Positions 54,938-63,818 of a stretch of DNA of 64,000 nt are shown piece by piece. The notes beneath the pieces are model-generated. The model was not told the DNA's origin, did not search any database, and worked only from the letters and a program-made list of their open reading frames with translations. The translations under genes and the position numbers were made by a program. Positions within the stretch are counted from its first letter, which is position 1, and every line of letters begins with the position of its first letter. Origin of the DNA: an uncultured Dysgonomonas sp. (GTDB taxonomy: Bacteria > Bacteroidota > Bacteroidia > Bacteroidales > Dysgonomonadaceae). The stretch lies in NCBI RefSeq assembly GCF_900079725.1, contig NZ_LT599032.1, positions 2,316,253 to 2,380,252 on the forward strand, written 5' to 3'.

Positions 54938-56263
54938 ATGGACAGAGTATTGAAATCATATACTCTCCACAACTTCCTTTCCATTCCCCAGATAGCATCG
55001 TTATCCGAGGAAATGGTAAAGGATATCGAAGTTGTAGGAAGAGTATTACCATTTAAAACCAACAACTATGTGGTGGATGAACTGATAGATTGGGATAATC
55101 TTGACACCGACCCTATTTTTACATTGAACTTCCCAAGACGGGGCATGCTAGAGAAGAAGCACTATACAGCAGTGGAAAGGCTTCTGAACGAGCAGTCTGA
55201 TGGAAAAGAACTAAATGAGAAAATACAACAGATACGGTTATCCCTCAACCCTAATCCGGCAGGACAAGAACACAATGTGCCTTATTTGGGAGAAATAAAG
55301 CTGAAAGGTATTCAGCATAAATATCCCGAAACGGTCTTATTCTTTCCCAGTCAGGGACAGACCTGCCATGCGTATTGTACCTTCTGTTTCAGATGGCCGC
55401 AGTTTTCAGGAATGAGCGGACTGAAATTTGCAATGAAAGAAGCCGACTTGCTCTTCAAGTACCTGCGTCTGCACAAAGAAGTCACCGATATACTATTTAC
55501 AGGTGGTGATCCCATGATAATGAATACCTCCACGCTGGAGGCTTATATAAGACCTCTCCTTGAACCGGAGTTTGACCATATCCGAACTATCCGTATCGGC
55601 ACAAAATCTCTGGCATACTGGCCATACAGATATCTGACCGATAAAGACAGCGATGATATTATCCGCCTGTTCGAGTTGGTAAATCGTTCGGGGAAGACTC
55701 TTTCTCTTCAGGCCCACTTCAATCATCCGAGAGAACTATCTACCGAAGCCGTCAAGCAAGCCATCGCCCGCATTCGTTCGACAGGATCGCAGATACGCAC
55801 CCAGTCCCCTCTCCTGCGCAATATCAATGACAAGCCCGAACTATGGGCCAAAATGTGGCGCAAACAGGTCGATCTGGGATGTATCCCGTATTACATGTTC
55901 ATTGCACGCGATACCGGATCGAAACATTATTTCGAATTGCCACTGGAAAAATGCTGGCAAATATTCCGTCGCGCCTACAGGCAGGTTAGCGGTCTGTGCC
56001 GTACAGTAAGAGGTCCCAGCATGAGCGATCATGCAGGAAAGATACAAGTACTGGGCGTGCAGGAAATAAAGGGAGAGAAAATATTCGTCCTTCGCTTTAT
56101 ACAAGGGCGAAACCCTAAATGGGTGGATATCCCCTTCTTTGCCGAATACGACCCGAAAGCAACATGGTTCAATCAGTTAAAGCCTGCCTTTGGCGAAGAG
56201 AAATTCTTCTTTGAAGAACAACGGACTAAATTGGAAGCTACTAAGCCATTCTTATTCGAATAG
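54938..56263 (+). CDS. radical SAM enzyme related to lysine 2,3-aminomutase
   Basis: 441 residues. The radical SAM cluster motif is in QTCHAYCTFCFRWPQ (Cys143, Cys147, Cys150; CxxxCxxC), followed by ILFTGGDPMIM, the SAM-binding GGDP. Overall arrangement resembles KamA/EpmB. In KamA a Lys in a PGGGGK segment holds PLP; here the aligned place reads SDHAGKIQV, so a lysine is present but the glycine-rich context is not. It therefore may or may not use PLP. Substrate unknown; lysine, beta-lysine or a protein lysine are candidates. It is a single gene with a terminator after it. Confidence 0.85.
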   Translation: MDRVLKSYTLHNFLSIPQIASLSEEMVKDIEVVGRVLPFKTNNYVVDELIDWDNLDTDPIFTLNFPRRGMLEKKHYTAVERLLNEQSDGKELNEKIQQIRLSLNPNPAGQEHNVPYLGEIKLKGIQHKYPETVLFFPSQGQTCHAYCTFCFRWPQFSGMSGLKFAMKEADLLFKYLRLHKEVTDILFTGGDPMIMNTSTLEAYIRPLLEPEFDHIRTIRIGTKSLAYWPYRYLTDKDSDDIIRLFELVNRSGKTLSLQAHFNHPRELSTEAVKQAIARIRSTGSQIRTQSPLLRNINDKPELWAKMWRKQVDLGCIPYYMFIARDTGSKHYFELPLEKCWQIFRRAYRQVSGLCRTVRGPSMSDHAGKIQVLGVQEIKGEKIFVLRFIQGRNPKWVDIPFFAEYDPKATWFNQLKPAFGEEKFFFEEQRTKLEATKPFLFE

Positions 56264-56282
56264 CCACTGCTTAAACATAAAG

Positions 56283-56313
56283 GGCAGCTTCGTGTATTAT
56301 AGCGGAAGCTGCC
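56283..56313. terminator. bidirectional terminator after the radical SAM gene
   Basis: Perfect 9-base arms GGCAGCTTC and GAAGCTGCC with a 13-base loop, followed by TTGTTTTTATTT on the plus strand. Lies between convergent genes. Confidence 0.8.
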
Positions 56314-56319
56314 TTGTTT

Positions 56320-57138
56320 TTATTTCGTTTGTACAGGATACCTGTTTCCTTTATAGCTCTTGAGGATAGCACGTGTAGAACCAATATTCAACTTGGAATC
56401 CAGCCTCACCGGCATACGGTTGTTATCATTGGTAATATACACTTTCATAGCTTCTTTCTTATCGCTGAATGCATCATCCATAATACTCAGGGTCAGCTTT
56501 ATACAGCTATATTTTCTATCATCATTAGCCTCAACGGTTTCTATTCCCTCATATTCTATCACCATATTAACTTTCTTCTTACCCGAAATAAAGTCTACCT
56601 TGGCAGTCTCCCCTTTCTTCATTGTGGAATAATTAAGGGTACGGGCATAGTATACGACACTCATCATATCATAAATACACGACTGGGATGTCAGAGTCTC
56701 GTTAAATTTAAAGTCTCCGTTTTTATGCCTTATTGCATTTATATTTACTTTATCACCCGTATAGGTATATGTTACTCTTTCCTGTGTATAGTCTTTTCCT
56801 TCTGCTGCATTCTTAATGTAAGCAAGAGGTACTAAATCTTTTGTCAGATAACACGACAGAGTATCGCTCAGGCTGAATATTTTCCTTACAGTACCCGTCG
56901 ACTGAGCCATCAGTGTCATCTTAAGGGCATCCGTATTATTATACCTCTCTGCTACAGTCTTCAGTGTAGATATTCCGGCTTTTGTATGTATAAGACCGTA
57001 TTTGAAGTATAAGTCATAAGTCATTTCTTCACCTGCCTGAAAGTAAATGTTATTTATTTTACACTTACCTTGGGCCTGCGACTCTATGCTGACTAAAACT
57101 AATAACATCAGCACTATTCCTGTAATTCTTTTCATCAT
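56320..57138 (-). CDS. DUF3108-family exported protein
   Basis: 272 residues from the chosen start. The frame reaches back to an ATG at 57165 that overlaps the previous stop (TAATG), but the Met at 57138 begins a standard signal peptide (MMKRITGIVLMLLVLVSIESQ). The body shows the DUF3108 pattern: FQAGEEMTYDLYFKYGLIHT near the N-terminus, YDMMSVVYYARTL, and MPVRLDSKLNIGSTRAIL at the end. Function unknown; the family is beta-rich and exported. Directly downstream of the Ig-like lipoprotein gene, so probably one transcript and perhaps one envelope function. Confidence 0.85.
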   Translation of the reverse strand: MMKRITGIVLMLLVLVSIESQAQGKCKINNIYFQAGEEMTYDLYFKYGLIHTKAGISTLKTVAERYNNTDALKMTLMAQSTGTVRKIFSLSDTLSCYLTKDLVPLAYIKNAAEGKDYTQERVTYTYTGDKVNINAIRHKNGDFKFNETLTSQSCIYDMMSVVYYARTLNYSTMKKGETAKVDFISGKKKVNMVIEYEGIETVEANDDRKYSCIKLTLSIMDDAFSDKKEAMKVYITNDNNRMPVRLDSKLNIGSTRAILKSYKGNRYPVQTK

Positions 57139-57164
57139 ACTCTTATTATTTAATCCGATCGGCA

Positions 57165-59180
57165 TTAGTATCCACTGTTCATATTCTGTCCACTATTGCT
57201 TCTCGCCCCATATTGGGAATTATTGCTTCTGCTCGAATTCGGATCGGTCGAATTTCTCGATCTTTCTCTATTCTGCTGATTTTCTTGTTCTTCTTTTTCT
57301 TCGAGTTGCTTCCTCCTCGATTCTTTTTCCTGAGGCTTCTGCTTAGTTATTTCCAGAGGTTTCTGCTTCCCTAATGTAGCAGGGTCTATCACCCAGGCGT
57401 CATCGTCATAAACCTCCGAATAAGCCCTTACTTTATATTCCTTTGGAGAATAACAAACCATTTCCGGCTGTAAGCCTTTCTGGAAATCACCTGTATCCCA
57501 TATTCCGTTATTATTGCTGTCCAATACAATGCGTACATAATATGACCCCGGATCAAGGTCTTTAAAGACTGCAATATTATCTATGACTCGTGCTTTACGA
57601 ATTGGTTTATCCGACTTATCTAAAAGTTCCATAAAAGAAGGAATACTATCTATACCCGCAACCCTTATAGCAAGCTGTCCATACTGATCTTCGGCTTTTA
57701 CTTTAAATTTCTGGTCGATCTTATTATTCCATAGTCCGTATATACTATATATAGAAGCTGAGTCTATTTGTATACGGTATTCATTATTATAACCCCATTT
57801 ATTGCGGATAGTATATTTTCTCGGATTCACACTATCGGCTTCCAGTTGGAACGGAATATCATAATACACAGTGTCCCTCAACTGCTGCAATTTTATTTTG
57901 TTGGATAAAGTATCTGTAATAGGTTCCTCAAACAACAACGAAATACTTTTATATGTATCCCATGTAGAAGAAAGGTTATTTGCTATGTTCAGGAAAGTAA
58001 TTTCAGGTTCGTCACTTTCTCCATCTTTTTTCTTTTTTTCTTTCTTCTTATCTTCTTTTATCGGCTTTCGGGTTCTGTCCATAAAGGTCAGGGTATCGGT
58101 TACCGGAAAGGATTGATTCAGCGTATCTGTCTTCAGGTAAGTAAGCCGGATAGACAATGTATCTATTGCCATCACCTCTTTATCCTTGATCCAATATGTA
58201 ATAGTATCGTTCTTAGGGGTCCTCTCCATTATAAACCAGTCTCTATTTCCGTCAAAGTTCAACGGCTCCATCTGAGGCATCTCCGTAGGTGCTCCGAAGA
58301 AGAGAGACAGCTTATGCTGAATACGTTCATGTTTTTGTAAAAACTGACGCTGAAACCCTGACTTGAACGTCCGCAATACTATATTGTCGGGCAAAAAACG
58401 AGTATATTGTACAGCCACAATAGTATCTACTACTTTCTTTTCTTTATCTACATAGGTGGTATCGAAACGTGAAGCCCTTTCGGATGCCGGCTCTATGATA
58501 GTTTCCATAAAAGCAATGGCTTCTGACGGATTATCGTACATATAGTCACGGTTAGAATCATCCAGCGCATACAGCTTATATTTGCCGGGAGCAACACCGC
58601 GAATGGTAAAGTCGCCGGATTCATTTGTACGGGAAATGCGTTCAAACTTGGTTTTGGTAAAAGCGGTATCATTCAAGTTAGAATGAAGCCCGACATACAT
58701 ACCCTTTACAGGCTCCAGGTTATCTGCAGTCAACACTTTGCCCGATACGGCCATAGAGTCTACCACATCGCCAGTAGAGAAAGAAAAGGAAAAATTCTCT
58801 ATCGGGTTCTTCTCATTGTTATCTACGATCGAATTTGTAAAGTCAATTGTATATGTAGTATTCGGTAATAAAGTATCTCTAAGCTCCACATTTACTTTCC
58901 TGTTTACGGTATTGATGACAGGGAATGCCTTCTGGGGCGGGGTAATGATTACATTTTCCGAAGGCCTTTCTATGGTAACATTTTCATCAAACTCGATGAC
59001 TATCTTCCCTTTTTTCACTTGAGTTGCATTAAATCCGGGATTACTCCTTACTACCTTAGGGCCTTCCAGATCATAAGCACCTCCCGTTGGTGATGCCATA
59101 TTGGCACAAGCTACTGCAATCAGGGAAATTGCAACTAAAATAAGCGAAAATAAGATATGCCTTTTCAAAAAATGTAACAT
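57165..59180 (-). CDS. large lipoprotein with Ig-like (Big_5 type) N-terminal domain
   Basis: 671 residues from the ATG at 59180; the longer frame would need a TTG. Signal peptide with Cys in LIAVACANMASPTGG. Residues ~30-140 form a bacterial Ig-like domain (GFNATQVKKGKIVIEFDENV). A carboxypeptidase-regulatory-like segment follows (SGDFTIRGVAPGKYKLYALD), then a highly basic/acidic stretch with a poly-Lys run (KKEKKKKDGESDEPE). The C-terminal part has DPGSYYVRIVLDSNNNGIWD, and the last ~60 residues are low-complexity Glu/Gln/Arg/Asn/Ser. Related proteins are annotated only by domain in Bacteroidota. Operon with the DUF3108 gene. No enzymatic motif seen. Confidence 0.85.
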   Translation of the reverse strand: MLHFLKRHILFSLILVAISLIAVACANMASPTGGAYDLEGPKVVRSNPGFNATQVKKGKIVIEFDENVTIERPSENVIITPPQKAFPVINTVNRKVNVELRDTLLPNTTYTIDFTNSIVDNNEKNPIENFSFSFSTGDVVDSMAVSGKVLTADNLEPVKGMYVGLHSNLNDTAFTKTKFERISRTNESGDFTIRGVAPGKYKLYALDDSNRDYMYDNPSEAIAFMETIIEPASERASRFDTTYVDKEKKVVDTIVAVQYTRFLPDNIVLRTFKSGFQRQFLQKHERIQHKLSLFFGAPTEMPQMEPLNFDGNRDWFIMERTPKNDTITYWIKDKEVMAIDTLSIRLTYLKTDTLNQSFPVTDTLTFMDRTRKPIKEDKKKEKKKKDGESDEPEITFLNIANNLSSTWDTYKSISLLFEEPITDTLSNKIKLQQLRDTVYYDIPFQLEADSVNPRKYTIRNKWGYNNEYRIQIDSASIYSIYGLWNNKIDQKFKVKAEDQYGQLAIRVAGIDSIPSFMELLDKSDKPIRKARVIDNIAVFKDLDPGSYYVRIVLDSNNNGIWDTGDFQKGLQPEMVCYSPKEYKVRAYSEVYDDDAWVIDPATLGKQKPLEITKQKPQEKESRRKQLEEKEEQENQQNRERSRNSTDPNSSRSNNSQYGARSNSGQNMNSGY

Positions 59181-59200
59181 CTGTTTTTCCAAGTTTTACG

Positions 59201-59208
59201 CAAAAATA
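59201..59208 (-). promoter_or_regulatory. candidate -7 element of the Ig-like lipoprotein gene
   Basis: TATTTTTG on the minus strand fits TAnnTTTG; a TTTG (59237-59234) lies 25 bases upstream, longer than ideal. This would leave a leader of under 20 bases. Confidence 0.35.
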
Positions 59209-59325
59209 CAACGTTTTATACATAAATATGTCTCAAAGGACATAAAATAGCTTAAATCAGTCTCTAATCAGAAGCCCCCGAGCACGGAAAGCAGAAAATT
59301 CATGTGATCTATGCAACTGTCTAAA

Positions 59326-59558
59326 AGGTAACAAAAGTAACACAGAAAACAATGAATAATTAAGAATGAATAATTAACAATTTTTTCCTCGTAACCCGTA
59401 ACTGCCCGCAGGGCGAAGTAACTCGTAACTAATTTTACAGTCATCAGTTAGCAACTTGTATCTCGTGTCTCGTTTACTCGTATCTCATATAACTTTCTAC
59501 TTATTCCTAAAACTTCAAAGAGCTAAAAGCTATCGGCTATAATTATATAGATAAAGTT
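59326..59558 (-). repeat. 230-bp mosaic repeat, copy C (reverse orientation)
   Basis: Same block order as copy B: GGTAACAAAAGTAACAC, TAATTAAGAATGAATAATTA, GTAACCCGTAACTGCCCGCA, GGGCGAAGTAACTCGTAAC, AGTCATCAGTTAGCAAC, CGTATCTCATATAACTTTC, AACTTCAAAGAGC, ATATAGATAAAG. Reverse-complemented it lines up with copy A (48121-48341). Fills most of the 389-base gap 59181-59569; nothing else seen there besides a candidate promoter. Confidence 0.8.
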
Positions 59559-59569
59559 TTCGCCAAAAC

Positions 59570-60223
59570 TCATATTCTTTTCCTAGCTGAATCCGCAAGT
59601 ATTATCTGGCTTTCATTTCCCATATTAAACAACAAATCGATAATACTCATATTGGCAATGAATCCGAATTTTTGCCCAAAGACCTGATAATACGGTACAG
59701 GTAAGAAATCCGCATCCAACAGTTTCCAATCTTTTTTGGGATGGATCAGCTCCCTGAAATCGGATTCCGTATCCGTAAATTCGGTCTTATAAACTGCCGT
59801 GTGTTGTATTCGGGGAAGATTTATGTCCAGCAAGCGAAGAATCAGATTATTCAATTCTTCATTATAATCGAACAGAAAAGAGTATTTTTTATGATAGAAC
59901 GGATAGAAATCATCTTGGTAATATTCGAAAAAAGGTGTCGAATTATAAGCCGATACAATAGCATTCCAGTGCATGTGTTGCCAGTTACCATGTTGGGCAA
60001 TCCTGATATCTTTCATCAAAGTCTTATCTTTTGATGAATGTTCGACAGGAATAGACAGGGATATTTCTCCATTTGCCGAAACAATGGTACAACGGTTACG
60101 ATATGTTTGCTTAATATAATTGTCGTTTTGCTCGATAAGGACACGGCCGGCAAGAAGAAACTTGGTATAATACTGAACCGGGGCAAGGTATGCTGAAGAA
60201 AGGTATATATCATTTAATCCCAT
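59570..60223 (-). CDS. WbqC-family protein
   Basis: 217 residues, cytoplasmic. The family start is clear (YLSSAYLAPVQYYTKFLLAG, then YIKQTYRNRCTIVSANGEIS). WbqC-like proteins occur with polysaccharide or nucleotide-sugar genes in some bacteria, but the biochemical role is not established. Here it follows the signal peptidase pair by 7 bases, as part of a dapB-lepB-paralogue-wbqC strand unit. The linkage to protein export genes is typical of Bacteroidales order as far as I recall, without proof of a shared function. Confidence 0.85.
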   Translation of the reverse strand: MGLNDIYLSSAYLAPVQYYTKFLLAGRVLIEQNDNYIKQTYRNRCTIVSANGEISLSIPVEHSSKDKTLMKDIRIAQHGNWQHMHWNAIVSAYNSTPFFEYYQDDFYPFYHKKYSFLFDYNEELNNLILRLLDINLPRIQHTAVYKTEFTDTESDFRELIHPKKDWKLLDADFLPVPYYQVFGQKFGFIANMSIIDLLFNMGNESQIILADSARKRI

Positions 60224-60230
60224 CTGTCAC

Positions 60231-61223
60231 TTATTTTATAGAAGAAAAACAACGTTCCGTCCTAGTACCGTTTTCATCCGAGCTATGCCAGATCAGGCTA
60301 GCCTTACCTACAATACTACTGAACGGAATGAATCCTATAGACCGTGAATCTATGGAATGAATACTGTTATCAGACAACATCCAGTAATAACTGTCTTCGA
60401 AAGTATAGTCGATCTGCTTTATTCCATCTATAACCAGTTCCCCGTTCTCTATTTTTACATCTTTTCCTTTCTGTTCCTGCAAAATCATCTGCTTATACAT
60501 AATAAGGTTATTTTCATCCATATCTATTATTTTTCCTTTAAAGGGAATAAGGAACGTATGGCTTTTGAGCGTATCTTTTTTGCAGAGAACAAGTGTAAGC
60601 GAATCCGATAAACTTTCATTCAGCACAAATGCATCATATCTGCTCAGATGCGTAATCACACTATCACCCTGCACGGTGCCCAGAGGTACGGATATATGCA
60701 ACTCTTTAGCTATGTCGTCCAGTTCTTTTTTGGCTGATACCTTAAAACTATATTCTTCCATTGTATTAGGGCAGCCCGAATACGGCCTTCCATTGATAAT
60801 AAACAAGCCATTCTCTACCTGCAGAGAATCTCCGGGCAGAGCGACGCAACGGCTGAGCAAAAGACTCCGCTTATCCAGCGGTTTATCTGTCTCCAGCGGA
60901 TTATTGAAAAGCACGATATCGTGCCTGCCCATACTGCGTGCAAAAAACCTTTTGTACGGCGCTTGTAAAGCTGCGGAGTAAGACTGAATACCGAATACGT
61001 TATCGAAGGTGAACGGGATACTCAATAAGGTTACCGGCATACGGATGCCATAGGCTGTTTTATTAATGAGAATCTTATCTCCTTTCAGCAATGTCGTCTC
61101 CATTTGTGAAGAAGATACAGAGAATGATTCTAGGAAGAATGTACGTACCAATAAAACAATGAGCAAAGTAACAAGAATTACTTTGCCCAAATAAACGTAT
61201 ATATTTTTCTTTTTTGAAGACAT
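60231..61223 (-). CDS. signal peptidase I paralogue lacking both catalytic residues
   Basis: 330 residues from the ATG at 61223; the frame could extend to a TTG at 61238. One N-terminal membrane helix (VILVTLLIVLLVRTFF) and the S26 fold are kept. Ungapped alignment to the classical motif IPSGSMxPTLLxGD gives VSSSQMETTLLKGD: the nucleophile Ser is Gln40. The KRxVGLPGD box reads LSRCVALPGD: the general-base Lys is Ser124. DNA codons confirm both (CAA and AGC). The C-terminal SDNSIHSIDSRSIGFI box is still recognisable. It sits 29 bases after an intact lepB, so it may be a partner, chaperone or substrate-binding pseudoenzyme. Loss of activity is inferred. Confidence 0.88.
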   Translation of the reverse strand: MSSKKKNIYVYLGKVILVTLLIVLLVRTFFLESFSVSSSQMETTLLKGDKILINKTAYGIRMPVTLLSIPFTFDNVFGIQSYSAALQAPYKRFFARSMGRHDIVLFNNPLETDKPLDKRSLLLSRCVALPGDSLQVENGLFIINGRPYSGCPNTMEEYSFKVSAKKELDDIAKELHISVPLGTVQGDSVITHLSRYDAFVLNESLSDSLTLVLCKKDTLKSHTFLIPFKGKIIDMDENNLIMYKQMILQEQKGKDVKIENGELVIDGIKQIDYTFEDSYYWMLSDNSIHSIDSRSIGFIPFSSIVGKASLIWHSSDENGTRTERCFSSIK

Positions 61224-61252
61224 TATTTCATTCCCCAATTTATAGCCGGGTT

Positions 61253-62767
61253 TTATTTTTTGTTCCCCGATGTAAATAATCTGTTCCAGCGAATCTTACC
61301 ACTAAACCATCCTTTATCCTTATCCAGAGACAACCATATAAATAATGGTTTACCCACCACATGGTCTTCGGGAACAAATCCCCAGGCACGTGAATCGGCT
61401 GAATTGTCACGGTTATCACCCATCATAAAGTAATAGTCGTATTTGAATGTATAAGAATCGGCCTGCTGCCCGTTGATATACACTTTGCCGTCACGGTAGT
61501 CAAAATCATTATGTTCATAATTTTTGATGCAACGGATATAAGCCGCAACTTTGTAATCCACATCAGTATCAAATTTTATAGTTTCGCCGCGCTTAGGAAT
61601 CCACAGTTTAGGAAAATCACCCGAATAGCAATCCTGAGTCCATGTAAGAGGATATACATAGTCGCCGATATTAGTATCACGCTTAATCCCCGCTTTTTTC
61701 TTAAATTCATTCATTGGGAATACAGCCAGCACAAAGGGTTTTTCCTTTATTTTACTTACCATTGCTTTTGTCAGAGGAATCTGATATGCTAGTCCGAAAC
61801 CGCCATTATTATACTTAAATCCGAGACTGGCCAGCCTCAGGCTGTCTGCACCGTCTATCCCCATGGGGTTAAAAGAATATACCATCTTCTGCCCCATACT
61901 GTTGGTATACAAATAGTCATCCTCGCTGGCTCCTAATTCTTCCAATATCTTTGGAGCTATCTCAGTACCGTCTGTCTGGATAAAATACAATAGCTGCATA
62001 TTTTCCGGGTTGGCAATCGGCTTATCATTTATGTGAACAATATCATTTATTAGTTCTATAGTTTCTCCGGGTAATCCGACACACCGCTTCACATAATTTT
62101 CCCGTCTGTCTACAGGTCTGTATACTATATCTCCATATGTCCTTTTATCTCTCCAGACTATATCTCGTCCAACCCTCTTAGCCAGCGTGTAATAATCTCC
62201 ATTCTGATAATTAAGTGCTACCGTATCCCCGGACGGATAGTTGAACACAACTATATCGTTGCGCTCTATGTGCCCTATACCTGTAAACCGTTTATATTCC
62301 AACTGCGGTTTTTCCAGATACGACTTAAATCCGCCAACAGGAAATGTATGCTGCATCAATGGAAGTGAAAATGGAGTCATCGGAGAACGCGCACCGTAAC
62401 TAACCTTACTTACACAGAGGAAGTCTCCGACTAAAAGTGATTTTTCGAGAGACGAAGTCGGTATCTGGTAATTCTGGAAAAAGAATGTATTAATGATCCA
62501 TACACCTACCAATGCGAAAACAATAGCATCTACCCAGTCGAGCACTTTCCTCACATGCGGATTCTTGGCATTGCGCCATGCTCCCCACGGGATAAATTTC
62601 GTAATATAGATATCTATAAAAACGGGGATAAGAATCAATACTCCCCAGTAACCTGTCCAGATAACAAATAAGACACACAATATGCAAGCAAGGATGGCAT
62701 ATATCCATTGTCTTACACCGGGTTTTCGTTTTTGCTGTGTGCTATCTTTTTTTGTGTTATTTTCCAT
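61253..62767 (-). CDS. lepB: signal peptidase I
   Basis: 504 residues, much longer than the ~324 of E. coli LepB, as in other Bacteroidales. It cleaves signal peptides from exported proteins at the inner-membrane surface. Two N-terminal hydrophobic segments (about 22-56) and a further one (80-97) precede the catalytic part. Nucleophile Ser106 lies in YQIPTSSLEKSLLVGD and general base Lys227 in YVKRCVGLPGE; the C-terminal box MMGDNRDNSADSRAWGFVP is intact. A large insertion separates the two catalytic boxes. Located between dapB (32 bases upstream) and the inactive paralogue. Confidence 0.94.
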   Translation of the reverse strand: MENNTKKDSTQQKRKPGVRQWIYAILACILCVLFVIWTGYWGVLILIPVFIDIYITKFIPWGAWRNAKNPHVRKVLDWVDAIVFALVGVWIINTFFFQNYQIPTSSLEKSLLVGDFLCVSKVSYGARSPMTPFSLPLMQHTFPVGGFKSYLEKPQLEYKRFTGIGHIERNDIVVFNYPSGDTVALNYQNGDYYTLAKRVGRDIVWRDKRTYGDIVYRPVDRRENYVKRCVGLPGETIELINDIVHINDKPIANPENMQLLYFIQTDGTEIAPKILEELGASEDDYLYTNSMGQKMVYSFNPMGIDGADSLRLASLGFKYNNGGFGLAYQIPLTKAMVSKIKEKPFVLAVFPMNEFKKKAGIKRDTNIGDYVYPLTWTQDCYSGDFPKLWIPKRGETIKFDTDVDYKVAAYIRCIKNYEHNDFDYRDGKVYINGQQADSYTFKYDYYFMMGDNRDNSADSRAWGFVPEDHVVGKPLFIWLSLDKDKGWFSGKIRWNRLFTSGNKK

Positions 62768-62799
62768 ATTGTAAGCAAAAGCAGGTCTACGACCTTATT

Positions 62800-63516
62800 T
62801 TAAAATTTAAGCATATCATCCATTCCCAGAAAGCCTTTTTTACCTTTGGTAAATTCGGCAGCAATCACTGCACCCAAAGCAAGCCCTTTCCGGCTTTTCG
62901 AATCATGTTTGATGCTTATTACATCAACTTCCGATTCGTATGTTATCTCATGTATTCCGGGAACTTCTCCTTCACGGATACTATGAATCACCAGATCTTC
63001 TTTATTTTCGGCTGTTTCCAGTGCCCAACGATCTTTCCACCCTATGTTTTCCAACACACCTTCGGCCAATGTAATAGCTGTCCCACTGGGAGCATCCAGT
63101 TTATGAATGTGGTGGGTTTCGTCGATTTTCACATCATAGTCGGGATAACTATTCATTATCCGTGCCAGAAACTTATTCAATACAAAGAAAATATTTACTC
63201 CCAGACTATAGTTCGATGCATAGAAGAAAGTCTGTCCTCCTTCCGAACACGCTTTTTTCACTTCATCCATATGTTCGAGCCAGCCCGTTGTGCCTGCCAC
63301 CACAGGAACGTGTTCCACAAAACATTTCCTGTAATTATCTATCGCACTGTCAGGCGTAGAAAATTCAATCGCCACATCGGCACTCTTAAAAGCAGGAGAG
63401 TTGAAATCGTCCGGATTATTAACATCTATGATAGATACAATATTGTGACCTCTCGAAACAGCTATCTTTTCTATTTCATGTCCCATTTTACCATATCCGA
63501 TGAGAGCTATATTCAT
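62800..63516 (-). CDS. dapB: 4-hydroxy-tetrahydrodipicolinate reductase
   Basis: 238 residues, slightly short for the family (about 250-270). A cytoplasmic NAD(P)H-dependent step of the diaminopimelate/lysine pathway. Nucleotide-binding start MNIALIGYGKMGHEIEK, then VVAGTTGWLE, the catalytic and substrate blocks DETHHIHKLDAPSGTA, and C-terminal AAEFTKGKKGFLGMDDML. First gene of the dapB-lepB-paralogue-wbqC unit on this strand. Confidence 0.96.
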   Translation of the reverse strand: MNIALIGYGKMGHEIEKIAVSRGHNIVSIIDVNNPDDFNSPAFKSADVAIEFSTPDSAIDNYRKCFVEHVPVVAGTTGWLEHMDEVKKACSEGGQTFFYASNYSLGVNIFFVLNKFLARIMNSYPDYDVKIDETHHIHKLDAPSGTAITLAEGVLENIGWKDRWALETAENKEDLVIHSIREGEVPGIHEITYESEVDVISIKHDSKSRKGLALGAVIAAEFTKGKKGFLGMDDMLKF

Positions 63517-63818
63517 ATTTGAGTATTTGTTAAATTAATCTATAAAGCCTACAAATATACATAAAAACTTATTTCCAGAGGATTTCCCTTTTAATTAATC
63601 CTTGATTATAAGCTTTTTTAAGGCCAGAGGCTTATATACTTGCCCCCTAAGTAAATCGGTCAGAATAAGTTACAAACAGATACCTATCTTTAAAATCCGG
63701 GTACCAGTTAGTTAAGCCACCTAACCTACATACAAAAGGTTAGTCGCCCAGACTTCCGATTTCTTACATCGATTAGCTATTCTTAACACTACGACGCGCT
63801 CACTGTATCTTCTGGAAA
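63517..63818. other. 302-base gap before dapB
   Basis: Contains a candidate -7 element for dapB on the minus strand (TATATTTG, 63559-63552) without a clear upstream TTTG. A small hairpin CTAACC...GGTTAG (about 63722-63744) may end the upstream gene. The remaining sequence shows no gene or RNA I can name. A 65-codon open frame here on the minus strand is the wrong frame of the partial gene at 63819. Confidence 0.45.

Noticed and set aside
52754-59558. CRISPR-like array suspected from regularly spaced GTAAC and ACGAG words in the mosaic repeats
   Set aside because: Words are 5 bases long, irregularly spaced, not separated by unique spacers, and no cas gene is present.
61224-61238. TTG start of the signal peptidase paralogue
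   Set aside because: An ATG five codons later is available and gives an ordinary short n-region before the membrane helix.
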